Shown: positions 1-6,347 of the stretch, in pieces | How positions within the stretch are numbered: the first letter of the stretch is position 1 | Layout: the number at the start of each line of letters is the position of its first letter | Origin: Nocardiopsis potens DSM 45234 | GTDB lineage: Bacteria > Actinomycetota > Actinomycetes > Streptosporangiales > Streptosporangiaceae | DNA length: 32,409 nt | Direction: 5' to 3' | NCBI RefSeq assembly: GCF_000341105.1 | Contig: NZ_ANBB01000086.1 | Coordinates: 1 to 32,409 of the forward strand | Made by a program: the position numbers and the translations under genes | Notes under the pieces: model-generated | The model's database searches: none | Told to the model about the DNA's origin: nothing | The model's input: the letters and a program-made list of their open reading frames with translations, nothing else

Positions 1-586
1 CCCCCACCAGCCAGTCGTCGACGGTGACCAGGGCGGCGCGGGCCAGCTCGGGCTGGCCGTCGATCTCGCCGGAGGCGACCACCTGCATCCGACCCGTACC
101 GCCCTGGGTGAAGCGGCCGAGCAGCCGCGGGGTGAGGCGCACGGGCGCCTGCGGGCGGACCTGGGCCGCGGTCCGGTCGATGTGGTCGCGCCAGTCCAGG
201 GCGCCCGGGCCCCGGTCGGCGGGGGCCAGGAGGTAGGTCTGCTCGATGCGGCAGCCGCACGAGGTCAGGGTGAGCGTCTCCTCGGCGGTGTCGATGGAGA
301 CCGCCGTCTCCAGATCGCCGTCCAGGCCGGCCAGGCGGCGGGCGTCGGCGAGCAGCCGGTCGGCCTCGGGTCCGTCCAGGACCGCGGTGGCCTGGGCGCC
401 GTAGGTGGTGGCGTCGGCGCGGGCGGCCGCCAGGGTGTAGCGGTCGGTGCCGATGGCGAGGAGGGCGCCGGGGGCGATCTCCAGCCGGACGGCGTCCAGG
501 TCGAGGTCGCGGTGGCCGGCCCGGTGGGCGTCGGCCGCGGCCAGGGCGCGGGCCAGGTCGTGGGCGGTGGTGCGGATCAGGGTCAC
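1..586 (-). CDS. DnaN-like DNA sliding clamp (partial, 3' end outside window)
   Basis: The reading frame is open from a GTG at 586 to the window edge, so about 195 N-terminal residues are visible. A GGAGG box lies just upstream of the GTG, and the start reads MTLIRTTAHDLARAL. The segment LLAIGTDRYTLAAARAD closely resembles the N-domain motif of bacterial beta clamps (TDxxRLA-type). The later stretch RLTPRLLGRFTQGG resembles the start of the middle domain. By family knowledge such a clamp tethers the replicative polymerase to DNA. Plasmid- and phage-borne clamp homologues are known, and this replicon also encodes an initiator and a DnaB helicase, so a role in its own replication is plausible. 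The call rests on short motifs and half a protein. The C-terminal third, including the peptide-binding pocket, cannot be judged. Confidence 0.55.
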   Translation of the reverse strand, partial: MTLIRTTAHDLARALAAADAHRAGHRDLDLDAVRLEIAPGALLAIGTDRYTLAAARADATTYGAQATAVLDGPEADRLLADARRLAGLDGDLETAVSIDTAEETLTLTSCGCRIEQTYLLAPADRGPGALDWRDHIDRTAAQVRPQAPVRLTPRLLGRFTQGGTGRMQVVASGEIDGQPELARAALVTVDDWLVG

Positions 587-623
587 GGATTTCCTCCACA
601 GGGTTCGAGAGGGCGGGCCGGGC

Positions 624-665
624 GGCCCCTCCCGCACCCCGCCGCGCTGGCGGGGTGCGAGGGGC
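624..665 (-). terminator. GC hairpin behind the Nudix-like gene
   Basis: The arms GCACCCCGCC (634-643) and GGCGGGGTGC (649-658) pair perfectly around a 5-nt loop, and the stem extends outward with GCCCCTC/GAGGGGC. It sits between the stop of the Nudix-like gene and the start of the clamp gene. No U-tract follows, so it could equally be an mRNA-stabilising hairpin. Confidence 0.5.
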
Positions 666-667
666 GC

Positions 668-1267
668 CTACCGGCGGAGGGCGGAGGCGGTCTGTCCGGG
701 GGTGCGGGCCAGGGAGGCGATGGCCTCCAGGTCCCCGGCGGCCAGGGCGATGTGGCCCAGGCGGGCGTAGATCAGCACCCACACCGGCTCCAGGCCCGGC
801 CGGGCCTGCCACTGCTCCTCCGGGATCGACCCGGCGGCGTAGGCGGCGGTGCGCTCGGCCAGCGCCTCGACCTCGGCCGCGGAGTACCAGGCCGCGCCGC
901 GGGTCTCCCGGGAGTCGGGGGCCAGGATCCCGGTGACGGTCGCGGTGTAGACGGTCCAGCGGTGGCCGTGCTCGGCGGCGCCGTCGGGGAGGCGGCGCCG
1001 GCACCAGGTCGGGATCCAGACGTCGCGGACCGCCGTGGGTCGGACCGCCGTGGCGGTGAGGCCGACCTCCTCGGCCACTTCTTCTCGCACGACGTCCTCG
1101 GGGCCGGTCAGGCCGTCGTGGTCGGTGCCGGGGGCCAGGTCCCAGTGGCCGGCCACCGGGGCGATCCCGGCGGGGGCGGTGCCCCGGGTGATCATGAGCA
1201 GCCGACCCTCGGTGTCGGTGATGATCGCGCCGATGGTGCGCTGGTCGCAGACCTTGATCGTGGGCAT
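668..1267 (-). CDS. Nudix hydrolase-like protein
   Basis: 199 aa, ATG at 1267 with GGAGG 8 nt upstream. Residues 1-65 follow the Nudix layout: a strand-rich N-terminus (TIGAIITDTEGRLLMITRG), then GHWDLAPG, then a helix ending in VREEVAEEVGL. This corresponds to the REUxEExGU Nudix box, with the first Arg replaced by Glu or shifted by one residue and the spacing to the upstream Gly/Glu altered. Nudix enzymes hydrolyse nucleoside diphosphates linked to another moiety. The EE pair that binds metal is present, so activity is possible, but the box is degenerate. The C-terminal half (from about residue 115) is helical and unassigned. It lies in a run of minus-strand genes separated by hairpins. The substrate cannot be inferred. 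Confidence 0.7.
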   Translation of the reverse strand: MPTIKVCDQRTIGAIITDTEGRLLMITRGTAPAGIAPVAGHWDLAPGTDHDGLTGPEDVVREEVAEEVGLTATAVRPTAVRDVWIPTWCRRRLPDGAAEHGHRWTVYTATVTGILAPDSRETRGAAWYSAAEVEALAERTAAYAAGSIPEEQWQARPGLEPVWVLIYARLGHIALAAGDLEAIASLARTPGQTASALRR

Positions 1268-1320
1268 GGCGGATGACCTCCTGGTCGGAGAGGGAGCTGG
1301 GGGTGTGGGGCCGGTCGGCT

Positions 1321-1358
1321 CCCTCCCGCCCCGCGGCGCTCTGCCGCGGGGCGAGGGG
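1321..1358 (-). terminator. GC hairpin behind the 51-aa gene
   Basis: GCCCCGCGGC (1328-1337) pairs perfectly with GCCGCGGGGC (1343-1352) around a 5-nt loop, with outer CCTC/GAGG pairing. It resembles the 624-665 hairpin in form and position, just after a stop codon on the minus strand. Confidence 0.45.
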
Positions 1359-1368
1359 CAGCCGCCGG

Positions 1369-1524
1369 TCAGTCGCGGTCGTCGTCGTGGTCGTCCTGGT
1401 GGTCGTTGACCCAGTCGGTGCGGTTGTTGTCACCGATGTTGATCACTCCCTCGTTGGTGCTGTCCTCCGTCCGGTCGGCGGCGGCCTTGACGGCGTTGCG
1501 CATCTTCTTCGCGAAGCTGGCCAT
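1369..1524 (-). CDS. 51-aa peptide with VINIGDNN motif
   Basis: Small gene, ATG at 1524, preceded by GAGGAG with good spacing, TGA at 1369-1371. The peptide has a basic amphipathic N-terminus (MASFAKKMRNAVKAAADR), the motif VINIGDNNRTDWVND in the middle, and an Asp/His-rich tail (HQDDHDDDRD). No family is recognised with certainty. The hydrophobic-Asn-hydrophobic-Gly core followed by DNN looks like the short bacterial amyloid-signalling (RHIM-like) motifs known from actinobacterial effector partners, but this rests on one short motif. The acidic His tail might bind metal. The independent ribosome site and following hairpin support expression. Confidence 0.6.
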   Translation of the reverse strand: MASFAKKMRNAVKAAADRTEDSTNEGVINIGDNNRTDWVNDHQDDHDDDRD

Positions 1525-1616
1525 GGGGGTCTCCTCTCGTCGGGTCGGCCGTCCGGGGTGTCCGGTCGGTCCCCCCGCCCCGCCGCCGCGCGGTGGGGCA
1601 GAGGCACCGGCCGGGG

Positions 1617-2036
1617 TCAGCGCTCGGGTCCACCCGGGCCGTACAGCTCGGCGCGCCGGGCGGCGCGGGTGGCCCGGCGGGCCTGCCGCAGCAGCGCCTC
1701 GGCCTCACCCCGGGTGAGGCGGTACTCCTGCTCCAGCACCCGCAGCGCCGCCGCCCGCTCCATCCGCCGCCCGGCGGGGGTGAGCCGGACCCGCCCGCCG
1801 TCGACCTCGATCTGCAGGTGCTCGACGGCGCGGGCGGTGTCGCGCACCTTGGCCAGCGCCAGGGCCGCCTCCGCGGTGCGGCCCTCTGCCCCGTGCAGCA
1901 CGGCCAGGTGGGTGCGGGCCTCGGCGTCGTCCATCCGGGCGGTGCCGGCTCCGGCGACCTGCCAGGGGTAGGCGGCGTCGGGGGTGTAGAGCAGGACGTC
2001 GGCCAGCTCGGCGGCGGTCTCGTGGACGGTGGGCAT
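1617..2036 (-). CDS. Hypothetical helical protein, 139 aa
   Basis: ATG at 2036 with GAGAGGAG upstream; the reading frame continues upstream but only this start has a ribosome site. The protein begins MPTVHETAAELADVLLYTPD and is Ala/Arg-rich. The C-terminal half (from RVRLTPAGRRMERAA to RATRAARRAELYG) is predicted helical and basic. The region LTRGEAEALLRQAR could be a helix-turn-helix-like hairpin, but no family is recognised. It is the gene immediately downstream of the PycTM-like gene (26-nt gap), so the two are probably co-transcribed. It has no cyclase-like Asp/Glu metal motif, so it is not a Pycsar cyclase. Confidence 0.65.
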   Translation of the reverse strand: MPTVHETAAELADVLLYTPDAAYPWQVAGAGTARMDDAEARTHLAVLHGAEGRTAEAALALAKVRDTARAVEHLQIEVDGGRVRLTPAGRRMERAAALRVLEQEYRLTRGEAEALLRQARRATRAARRAELYGPGGPER

Positions 2037-2062
2037 GGTGTGCTCCTCTCGGTGGGCGCGAC

Positions 2063-2575
2063 TCAGGCCGCGGCGGTGACGGTGATGACGACGGAGGCGG
2101 CGAGCAGCAGCCCGCCCAGGGCCAGGCCCGCGACCGCCAGGCGCTGGGCGGCGTGCTTGCGCACCGCGATCCGGGAGAGCACCGCCACCCGCTCGGCCTG
2201 CCAGGTGGTGGGGTGGGCGCCGGCCAGCTCGCGCTGGACCTGGGCGGGGGTGAGGGTGGCGTAGTGGGGGACGCCGCCCCGGCCGCCGCGGCGGGGCCAC
2301 ATCGCCCCGGCGAGCACCACCAGGACCGCGGCCAGTACCGCGGCGGCGGTGCCCATGGTCCACAGCGCCGCCGTGGGGTAGGTGCCGTCGCCGTCGGCGA
2401 GACCCGACCCGGCGGCCATGACCGTGAGCAGCACGCCCGACATGGTGGCCAGCGTGGAGTTGACGGTGTCGGTGCGCTGCAGGACGGTCTGGGCGTCCTC
2501 GGCGGCCCTATCCAGCACCGTGGGGGCGGCCTGCTCGGCGGCGGGGACGGGGCGGCGGGGGCGGCGACCGAACAT
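2063..2575 (-). CDS. PycTM/DUF5706-like three-helix membrane protein
   Basis: 170 aa from ATG 2575, chosen over the in-frame ATG at 2662 because GGAGAAGGAGG sits just upstream of 2575. Layout: an amphipathic helix (residues 20-42, VLDRAAEDAQTVLQRTDTVN), a first membrane helix (about 43-60), a second (71-92), a cytoplasmic hairpin with QAERVAVLSRIAVRKHAA (126-143), and a third membrane helix (146-167). This is the layout of the Pycsar effector transmembrane domain (PycTM, formerly DUF5706), including the LSxIAxxK segment before the last helix. Known PycTM effectors disrupt the membrane on sensing cyclic pyrimidine nucleotides made by a PycC cyclase. No cyclase is visible in the window, and many actinobacterial homologues are solitary. 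The function here is therefore an inference. Confidence 0.65.
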   Translation of the reverse strand: MFGRRPRRPVPAAEQAAPTVLDRAAEDAQTVLQRTDTVNSTLATMSGVLLTVMAAGSGLADGDGTYPTAALWTMGTAAAVLAAVLVVLAGAMWPRRGGRGGVPHYATLTPAQVQRELAGAHPTTWQAERVAVLSRIAVRKHAAQRLAVAGLALGGLLLAASVVITVTAAA

Positions 2576-2610
2576 CCTGTCTGCCTCCTTCTCCTTTTTG
2601 AATCTTTGTT

Positions 2611-2627
2611 GCGAAACTTTGTTTCGC
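2611..2627. promoter_or_regulatory. Perfect inverted repeat GCGAAAC-ttt-GTTTCGC
   Basis: A 17-bp perfect palindrome with a 3-nt centre lies between the PycTM-like start (2575) and its predicted promoter (2641-2670). It would be in the 5' leader of that transcript. It shares the GAAAC/GTTTC half-site with the 2671-2714 inverted repeat, so both may bind the same repressor. Confidence 0.55.
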
Positions 2628-2640
2628 TCGAACTGGCTCG

Positions 2641-2670
2641 ACCCTAGGCGGGCCTCACTCAAAATGTCAA
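2641..2670 (-). promoter_or_regulatory. Promoter TTGACA-N18-TAGGGT for the PycTM-like gene
   Basis: Reading the minus strand, a perfect -35 (TTGACA, 2670-2665) is followed after 18 nt by TAGGGT (2646-2641), which fits the actinobacterial TANNNT -10. The same TTGACA-N18-TAGGGT pair is found upstream of the regulator gene at 27657. Confidence 0.65.
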
Positions 2671-2714
2671 CACTGTTTCACAACTTTGTTTCTCAACATA
2701 GGTGTGAAACACTG
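2671..2714. promoter_or_regulatory. Long inverted repeat, candidate operator of the 68-aa HTH gene
   Basis: The arms CACTGTTTCACA (2671-2682) and TGTGAAACACTG (2703-2714) match at 11 of 12 positions around a 20-nt centre that carries another GTTTC. The repeat abuts the -35 of the divergent PycTM-like gene and ends 5 nt before the HTH start codon. It is therefore well placed to control both genes. Confidence 0.55.
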
Positions 2715-2719
2715 GTGGC

Positions 2720-2926
2720 ATGAGTGAGAGAGAGCAGGTCATCCCGCGCCTGCAGCAGCTGGCCGAGGAGCGCCGGCGGGCGCACGAGGCGCTGATGCAG
2801 GCCATCCGCGACGAGCTGGACGCCCGCGGCGGCAAGGGCCTGTCGGCCATCGCCCGCTCGGTCGGGTGGACGCCGCAGTACATCGGCAAGATCCGCGACG
2901 GCAAGGTCGGCCCCGGCCAGGGGTAG
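2720..2926 (+). CDS. Small helix-turn-helix protein, 68 aa
   Basis: Starts at ATG 2720. No strong ribosome site is seen (GGTGG only), but the reading frame is clean and its base use fits the neighbours. The N-terminus is a charged helix (REQVIPRLQQLAEERRRAH). The second half, KGLSAIARSVGWTPQYIGKIRDGK, is a convincing helix-turn-helix recognition unit of the kind used by small repressors and antirepressor partners. It is transcribed divergently from the PycTM-like gene, and GTTTC/GAAAC palindromes fill the gap. The simplest reading is an autoregulator that also controls the membrane protein. It ends in a perfect bidirectional hairpin. Confidence 0.75.
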   Translation: MSEREQVIPRLQQLAEERRRAHEALMQAIRDELDARGGKGLSAIARSVGWTPQYIGKIRDGKVGPGQG

Positions 2927-2934
2927 CCGCCCGC

Positions 2935-2971
2935 GCGGAGGGCCCGCAGGAGGATCCTGCGGGCCCTCCGC
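2935..2971. terminator. Bidirectional terminator between convergent genes
   Basis: A perfect 16-bp stem (GCGGAGGGCCCGCAGG, 2935-2950, with CCTGCGGGCCCTCCGC, 2956-2971) closes on a 5-nt loop, between the convergent HTH and WhiB genes. No poly-U tract is needed for such stems in GC-rich actinobacteria. Confidence 0.75.
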
Positions 2972-2982
2972 CGTGCGAGGGG

Positions 2983-3294
2983 TCAGGCGGCCCGGGAACC
3001 GCGGCGCATCCGGCGGCGCCGCTCCTTCGCGCGCTCGTCCTCGCCCAGCCCGCCCCAGGTGCCGTACTTCTCCGGGCGGGCGATCGCGTAGTCGAGGCAG
3101 TCGGTGCGCACCGGACACTGGGCGCAGACCTCCTTGGCCTTGCGCTCGCGGACCTCCCGCTCGACCCGGCGCTCGCCGGGCGGGCCGAAGAACAGCGTGA
3201 TCGGTTCGTCTTTGCAGGCGGCGTGCTCCTGCCAGGCCCAGTCCCCGGCCAGGCGGGCGGTACCGCGGGGCTCGGGGCGCAGACGGCGGCTCAT
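2983..3294 (-). CDS. WhiB-family Fe-S transcription factor
   Basis: 103 aa, ATG at 3294 with GAGGAGA upstream. The four cluster cysteines are C27 (HAACKDE), C57, C60 and C66 (CAQCPVRTDC), followed by the diagnostic GTWGGL turn (78-83) and a basic C-terminal DNA-contact tail (ERAKERRRRMRRG). WhiB-like proteins carry a redox- and NO-sensitive [4Fe-4S] cluster and act with the principal sigma factor at promoters; many actinobacterial plasmids and phages encode one. Here it lies downstream of the transfer operon and next to the HTH/PycTM pair. A perfect 15-bp hairpin separates it from the next gene upstream, suggesting its own transcript. Confidence 0.93.
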   Translation of the reverse strand: MSRRLRPEPRGTARLAGDWAWQEHAACKDEPITLFFGPPGERRVEREVRERKAKEVCAQCPVRTDCLDYAIARPEKYGTWGGLGEDERAKERRRRMRRGSRAA

Positions 3295-3335
3295 GGCGTC
3301 TCCTCTTCTGTCAGGGGGGCGGACTCGCCCCGGTC

Positions 3336-3372
3336 CCTCCGCCGCCCCGCCCATCCTGCGGGGCGGCGGAGG
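3336..3372 (-). terminator. Terminator hairpin after the 74-aa membrane gene
   Basis: A perfect 15-bp stem (CCTCCGCCGCCCCGC, 3336-3350, with its complement at 3358-3372) and 7-nt loop follow the stop at 3384. It probably closes the transfer-side transcript before whiB. Confidence 0.6.
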
Positions 3373-3383
3373 CGCCGGCCGGG

Positions 3384-3608
3384 TCAGAGCAGGTGGATGA
3401 GCACGTAGAAGATGGCGAAGGCGGAAGCGAGCCCGAGCGGAACCCCGATCAGGAGCAGAACCGCCAGTTCGACGGCGTCGCGCAGCACCTGGCGGGCGGT
3501 GGGCCGCGGCCGCCGGGGGACGGTGGTCGCGGCCAGGAAGGCGGCCGCCAGCTCCTCCACTACTTCGTGGGGTTCGGCGGGGCGGATGCGGTGGCGGCGG
3601 TTCGACAC
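3384..3608 (-). CDS. Small single-pass membrane protein, 74 aa
   Basis: GTG at 3608 preceded by AGGAG. Residues 1-48 are soluble and basic (MSNRRHRIRPAEPHEVVEELAAAFLA). A single hydrophobic stretch near the C-terminus (VELAVLLLIGVPLGLASAFAIFYVLIHLL, about 46-74) would span the membrane with the N-terminus inside. No family is recognised. It is the last of the small membrane-protein genes following the FtsK-like gene, a position typical of spread (Spd) genes in actinobacterial conjugative plasmids. That role is inferred from context only. Confidence 0.65.
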   Translation of the reverse strand: MSNRRHRIRPAEPHEVVEELAAAFLAATTVPRRPRPTARQVLRDAVELAVLLLIGVPLGLASAFAIFYVLIHLL

Positions 3609-3619
3609 GGCCGGCTCCT

Positions 3620-3645
3620 TTCTCTACTGGGGTTCTCTACTGGGG
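3620..3645. repeat. 13-bp tandem duplication covering a stop codon
   Basis: TTCTCTACTGGGG occurs twice back to back (3620-3632, 3633-3645). The right copy contains the stop codon of the adjoining two-helix gene, so its tail codons and stop are duplicated. Confidence 0.8.
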
Positions 3646-3825
3646 TGCGGTGATCAGCTCGGCGGCGGCCAGGGCCAGGGCGATGCCGGCCAGCCCGCCG
3701 ATGAGGGGGGCGGGCCCGGCGGTCTCCTCGGCCGCGGCGCGGGCGGAGCGGGTGTCGGCGGCGGCGATCAGCAGCAGGCAGGCCAGGCTGATCCCGCCGG
3801 CGGCGAGGGTGCGGGTGGTGTCGAT
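3637..3825 (-). CDS. Two-helix membrane protein, 62 aa, non-canonical start
   Basis: The frame encodes two clear hydrophobic helices (LAAGGISLACLLLIAAAD and APLIGGLAGIALALAAAELI) joined by a charged loop (TRSARAAAEE), ending in TAG at 3637-3639. There is no ATG, GTG or TTG in frame upstream, but GGAGG (3832-3836) lies exactly 6 nt before an ATC codon (3825-3823). The preceding codon is GTC. Either an ATC start is used, or a base has been lost or miscalled. The two-helix pattern and location between the transfer genes argue for a real gene, probably a small Spd-type membrane protein. Confidence 0.45.
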   Translation of the reverse strand: MDTTRTLAAGGISLACLLLIAAADTRSARAAAEETAGPAPLIGGLAGIALALAAAELITAPQ

Positions 3826-3867
3826 GACGGCCCTCCAGTGACGGTGAGTGATGGTCGGCGGGTGTGC

Positions 3868-4068
3868 TGTTCCGGGGGCGGAACAGCAACGGCGGTGTGG
3901 GGGGTGCGCCGGGGCACCCCCAGGTCAAGAGGGGTGCGCCGAATCCGTTCCGGTCCGGCGTTCCGCCGGAACAGTGCAGGTCAGGGGCGGAACACGGCGT
4001 GTTCCGCCCCCGGAACGCGTTCCGCCCCGGAACGAGGGCTGTTCCGGGGCGGAACGCCCTCCTGTTCC
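3868..4068. repeat. GTTCC/GGAAC palindrome array, candidate cis-acting transfer locus
   Basis: In about 200 bp GTTCC occurs 7 times (3869, 3947, 3960, 4001, 4019, 4041, 4064) and GGAAC 6 times (3880, 3968, 3989, 4012, 4029, 4051). Most are paired as short palindromes such as GTTCCGGGGCGGAAC (4041-4055) and GTTCCGCCCCGGAAC (4019-4033). A 10-bp direct repeat GGGGTGCGCC also occurs at 3901 and 3931. The array begins directly behind the stop codon of the FtsK/TraB-like gene. In Streptomyces plasmids the clt locus, with TraB-recognition repeats, lies next to traB. The repeat sequence differs here, so assignment as clt is by position and structure only. Confidence 0.6.
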
Positions 4069-4079
4069 CCCTCGCTTGA

Positions 4080-6263
4080 CTACAGAGCGTCGCGAAGATC
4101 GTCGGGGACGACCGCTTCGCCGGCGAGGATCCGCTCGGCGGCGACCTCCAGCGCCTCCAGGTCGTAGCCGCGGGCCTTGGTCCCGTCGACGCGGAACGGT
4201 TTGGGAAGCGGCTCGACGTCGATCGTCCGCAGCAGCTCGCGGACCCGCTCGGGGGTGAGGCCGGCCTCGGCGGCGACCAGGTCGTAGTGGACCCGCTCGG
4301 CCTCGCCGCACAGCTCGATGGCCAGGACCAGCAGCCGGGGCAGGTCTCCGTCGTCGCCGTAGGCGCTGGCGATCTCCTCGAAGACCTCCTCCACCCCGCC
4401 GTCCGATTCCTCCCCGTGCTGCTCCTGGCCTTCCTCCCCGTGCTGCTCCTGGCCGCGGTTGCGGGCCTCCAGCTCCTCGCGCAGCCGACGGGCGCTCTCC
4501 TTGGCGCCGGCCAGGTCGATCTCGGCCAGCGGCCGCGCGACCACCTTCGGGACGTCCTCCTCCTGGTGCTGCTCGGGCGCGGCGGCGGGGGCCGGGACCG
4601 TGATGGCGGGGGCGGGGCCGCCCAGCCAGGTGGCCCGCTCCCACCGCTTCTCGTACACCCCCCGGGCCACCCCGATCGTGATGGCGTCCAGGGCGGGCCG
4701 CCACTGGTCGGTGGCCTCGGCCACGGCGTAGGAGTCGTTGGGCTTGACCAGGTGGCCCCGCATCAGCCGGGGGGCGGCCGGCACGGTCTGCAGCAGCCCG
4801 TAGCCGGGCTCGGGCAGCTCGTCGGCCTTGGGCAGCCCGGTGGAGTAGCCGTAGAGCCTCTGCAGCTCCGACTCCTCGTTGACCCTCAGCGCGATCCGCA
4901 CGCTGGCCTGGGCGATCAGCGGCTTGGGCAGCTGCTCGCCTGCGGCCGAGACGGCGCGCAGCGAGCAGGTGGTCTGCCGGATCGAGGCGCCGCGGGACCG
5001 GTTGGACAGCTCCACCAGCTTGTTCTTGACCTTGGCGGGCAGGTCGGCGGCCTCGTCGGCGACCACGTGCAGGTGCGGTACCTCCGGGCTGGCGGGGACC
5101 TTGTCGTCGTTGACCTGGGCCATCAGCTCGGCATAGCCCGAGGAGCGCACCCCGATGGCGGCGATGAGGAAGTCCAGCATCAGCAGCGCCTCCTTCTCGG
5201 TGGTGGCCACCCAGTCGATCGCCGGCCGGGCCGCCTTTCCCTCCAGCCACGGCTGCAGGAAGGGCCTGAAGCACTTGCCCCCGTTGAAGTCGATGCCGAA
5301 GACCATGACGTCCCGGCAGCGGAGCAGCTGGCGGATGAGCAGGGAGAGGTGGGCGGACTTCCCCGACCCGGTCGCCCCGATCAGCAGGCTGTTGGCCCAC
5401 TTCAGGTTGACGGTGCCCAGCGAGCCGTCGCGGTGCATGCAGGTCGGCAGGTCGTCATAGATGCTCATGGGCGAGTAGTCGTCGCCGGCCGGGATCTCCT
5501 CGGCCAGCGCATCCAGAGTGCTGACCAGGAGCAGGACCTTGCGGCGGGACCCGTGGGAGGCGACCTCCACCCCGCACCCGTCGGGCAGGTCGGCGTCACT
5601 GGCCAGGGCCTCGGCGGCGCGGGCGACGGTGCGCCAGGACGACGACCCGGCCGGCAGCTCCACCACGATGCTCAGGCCGGTCTTGCGGGTGGCGCCGGGG
5701 GTGCGGGGGTCGGGCATCTCCCACTCCACCAGGTCGGTGACCCGCGCCCCGGGCCTGGGGACGCGGCACACCCGGTTGATGCGCGACTCCCACTCCCCGG
5801 CCAGGCCCGCCCGCCGCCGGACCTCGCCTTCGGCCGCCTGGCGGTCCTCCCGGGCGATCTCATAGGAGCGGGAGACCGGCTGAAAGACGCTGGCGGCGAC
5901 GGTGCCGGCGCCCAGGGCGGCCATGGTGGCCACCTCCCACGGGCCGCCGGTGGCCAGGGCGTAGGAGCACCACCCGGCGAACCCCGCCCACCGCACCCCG
6001 CGGAACACCCGGGAGAACAGGGGCTGGTCGCCGCGGACGGCCGACGCGGTGGCGCCGATGGCCCCGGCCCCGGCCGCCCACAGCGGATCGAGCGCCACCT
6101 CGGGCAGCGAACCGACCGCGGCGACGGCCATCGCGGCGGAGGCCGCGTTGACGGCGCCGACGACGGGGCCCTGCTCGTGCGACCAGTTCACCCTGGACTG
6201 CTTCTTCTTGGAGGTCTTCTTCGGCTTCGGCGCGGCATCGGCGGCGGCGGTGGTGGTGCTCAT
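4080..6263 (-). CDS. FtsK/SpoIIIE-type conjugative DNA translocase (TraB-like)
   Basis: 727 aa from ATG 6263, which has GGGAGGACCCG upstream; the in-frame ATG at 6281 lacks one. After a Lys-rich tail come two or more membrane helices (about 30-75 and 90-130). A domain with GATGSGKS (Walker A, about 296-303), DFNGGK, and LHVVADEAAD (Walker B, about 398-407) follows. A QTTCSLRAVS stretch resembles the FtsK RecA-fold core. The C-terminus (from about 640, VAAEAGLTPERVRELL) looks like a winged helix, as in FtsK gamma and TraB domains that read cis DNA repeats. Actinobacterial TraB pumps double-stranded DNA between mycelia as a hexamer. An 8-residue tandem duplication (GQEQHGEE twice) sits in the linker. 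It is downstream in the GntR-controlled operon. Confidence 0.88.
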   Translation of the reverse strand: MSTTTAAADAAPKPKKTSKKKQSRVNWSHEQGPVVGAVNAASAAMAVAAVGSLPEVALDPLWAAGAGAIGATASAVRGDQPLFSRVFRGVRWAGFAGWCSYALATGGPWEVATMAALGAGTVAASVFQPVSRSYEIAREDRQAAEGEVRRRAGLAGEWESRINRVCRVPRPGARVTDLVEWEMPDPRTPGATRKTGLSIVVELPAGSSSWRTVARAAEALASDADLPDGCGVEVASHGSRRKVLLLVSTLDALAEEIPAGDDYSPMSIYDDLPTCMHRDGSLGTVNLKWANSLLIGATGSGKSAHLSLLIRQLLRCRDVMVFGIDFNGGKCFRPFLQPWLEGKAARPAIDWVATTEKEALLMLDFLIAAIGVRSSGYAELMAQVNDDKVPASPEVPHLHVVADEAADLPAKVKNKLVELSNRSRGASIRQTTCSLRAVSAAGEQLPKPLIAQASVRIALRVNEESELQRLYGYSTGLPKADELPEPGYGLLQTVPAAPRLMRGHLVKPNDSYAVAEATDQWRPALDAITIGVARGVYEKRWERATWLGGPAPAITVPAPAAAPEQHQEEDVPKVVARPLAEIDLAGAKESARRLREELEARNRGQEQHGEEGQEQHGEESDGGVEEVFEEIASAYGDDGDLPRLLVLAIELCGEAERVHYDLVAAEAGLTPERVRELLRTIDVEPLPKPFRVDGTKARGYDLEALEVAAERILAGEAVVPDDLRDAL
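4407..4454. repeat. 24-bp perfect tandem duplication inside the translocase gene
   Basis: Two identical 24-bp units (4407-4430 and 4431-4454) encode GQEQHGEE twice in the linker between the motor and the C-terminal winged helix. It looks like a recent slippage duplication. Confidence 0.8.
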
Positions 6264-6304
6264 CGGGTCCTCCCAGGTCATCGGTGCGAGTCGGTGAAAC
6301 AGGG

Positions 6305-6332
6305 GGGGCGGGGCCCGGCCGGGCCCCGCCCC
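6305..6332. terminator. 28-bp perfect GC palindrome between the 607-aa and translocase genes
   Basis: GGGGCGGGGCCCGG (6305-6318) is followed directly by its reverse complement. On the minus strand it lies just after the stop of the 607-aa gene and may attenuate transcription into the translocase gene. Confidence 0.5.
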
Positions 6333-6347
6333 TTACTCCACGGGCGG

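Noticed and set aside
1-3300. A complete Pycsar or CBASS system
   Set aside because: No nucleotide cyclase with Asp/Glu metal motifs is encoded near the PycTM-like gene; the Nudix-like protein is not a cyclase.
3868-4068. CRISPR array
   Set aside because: The repeats are short palindromes at irregular spacing, without constant-length spacers.
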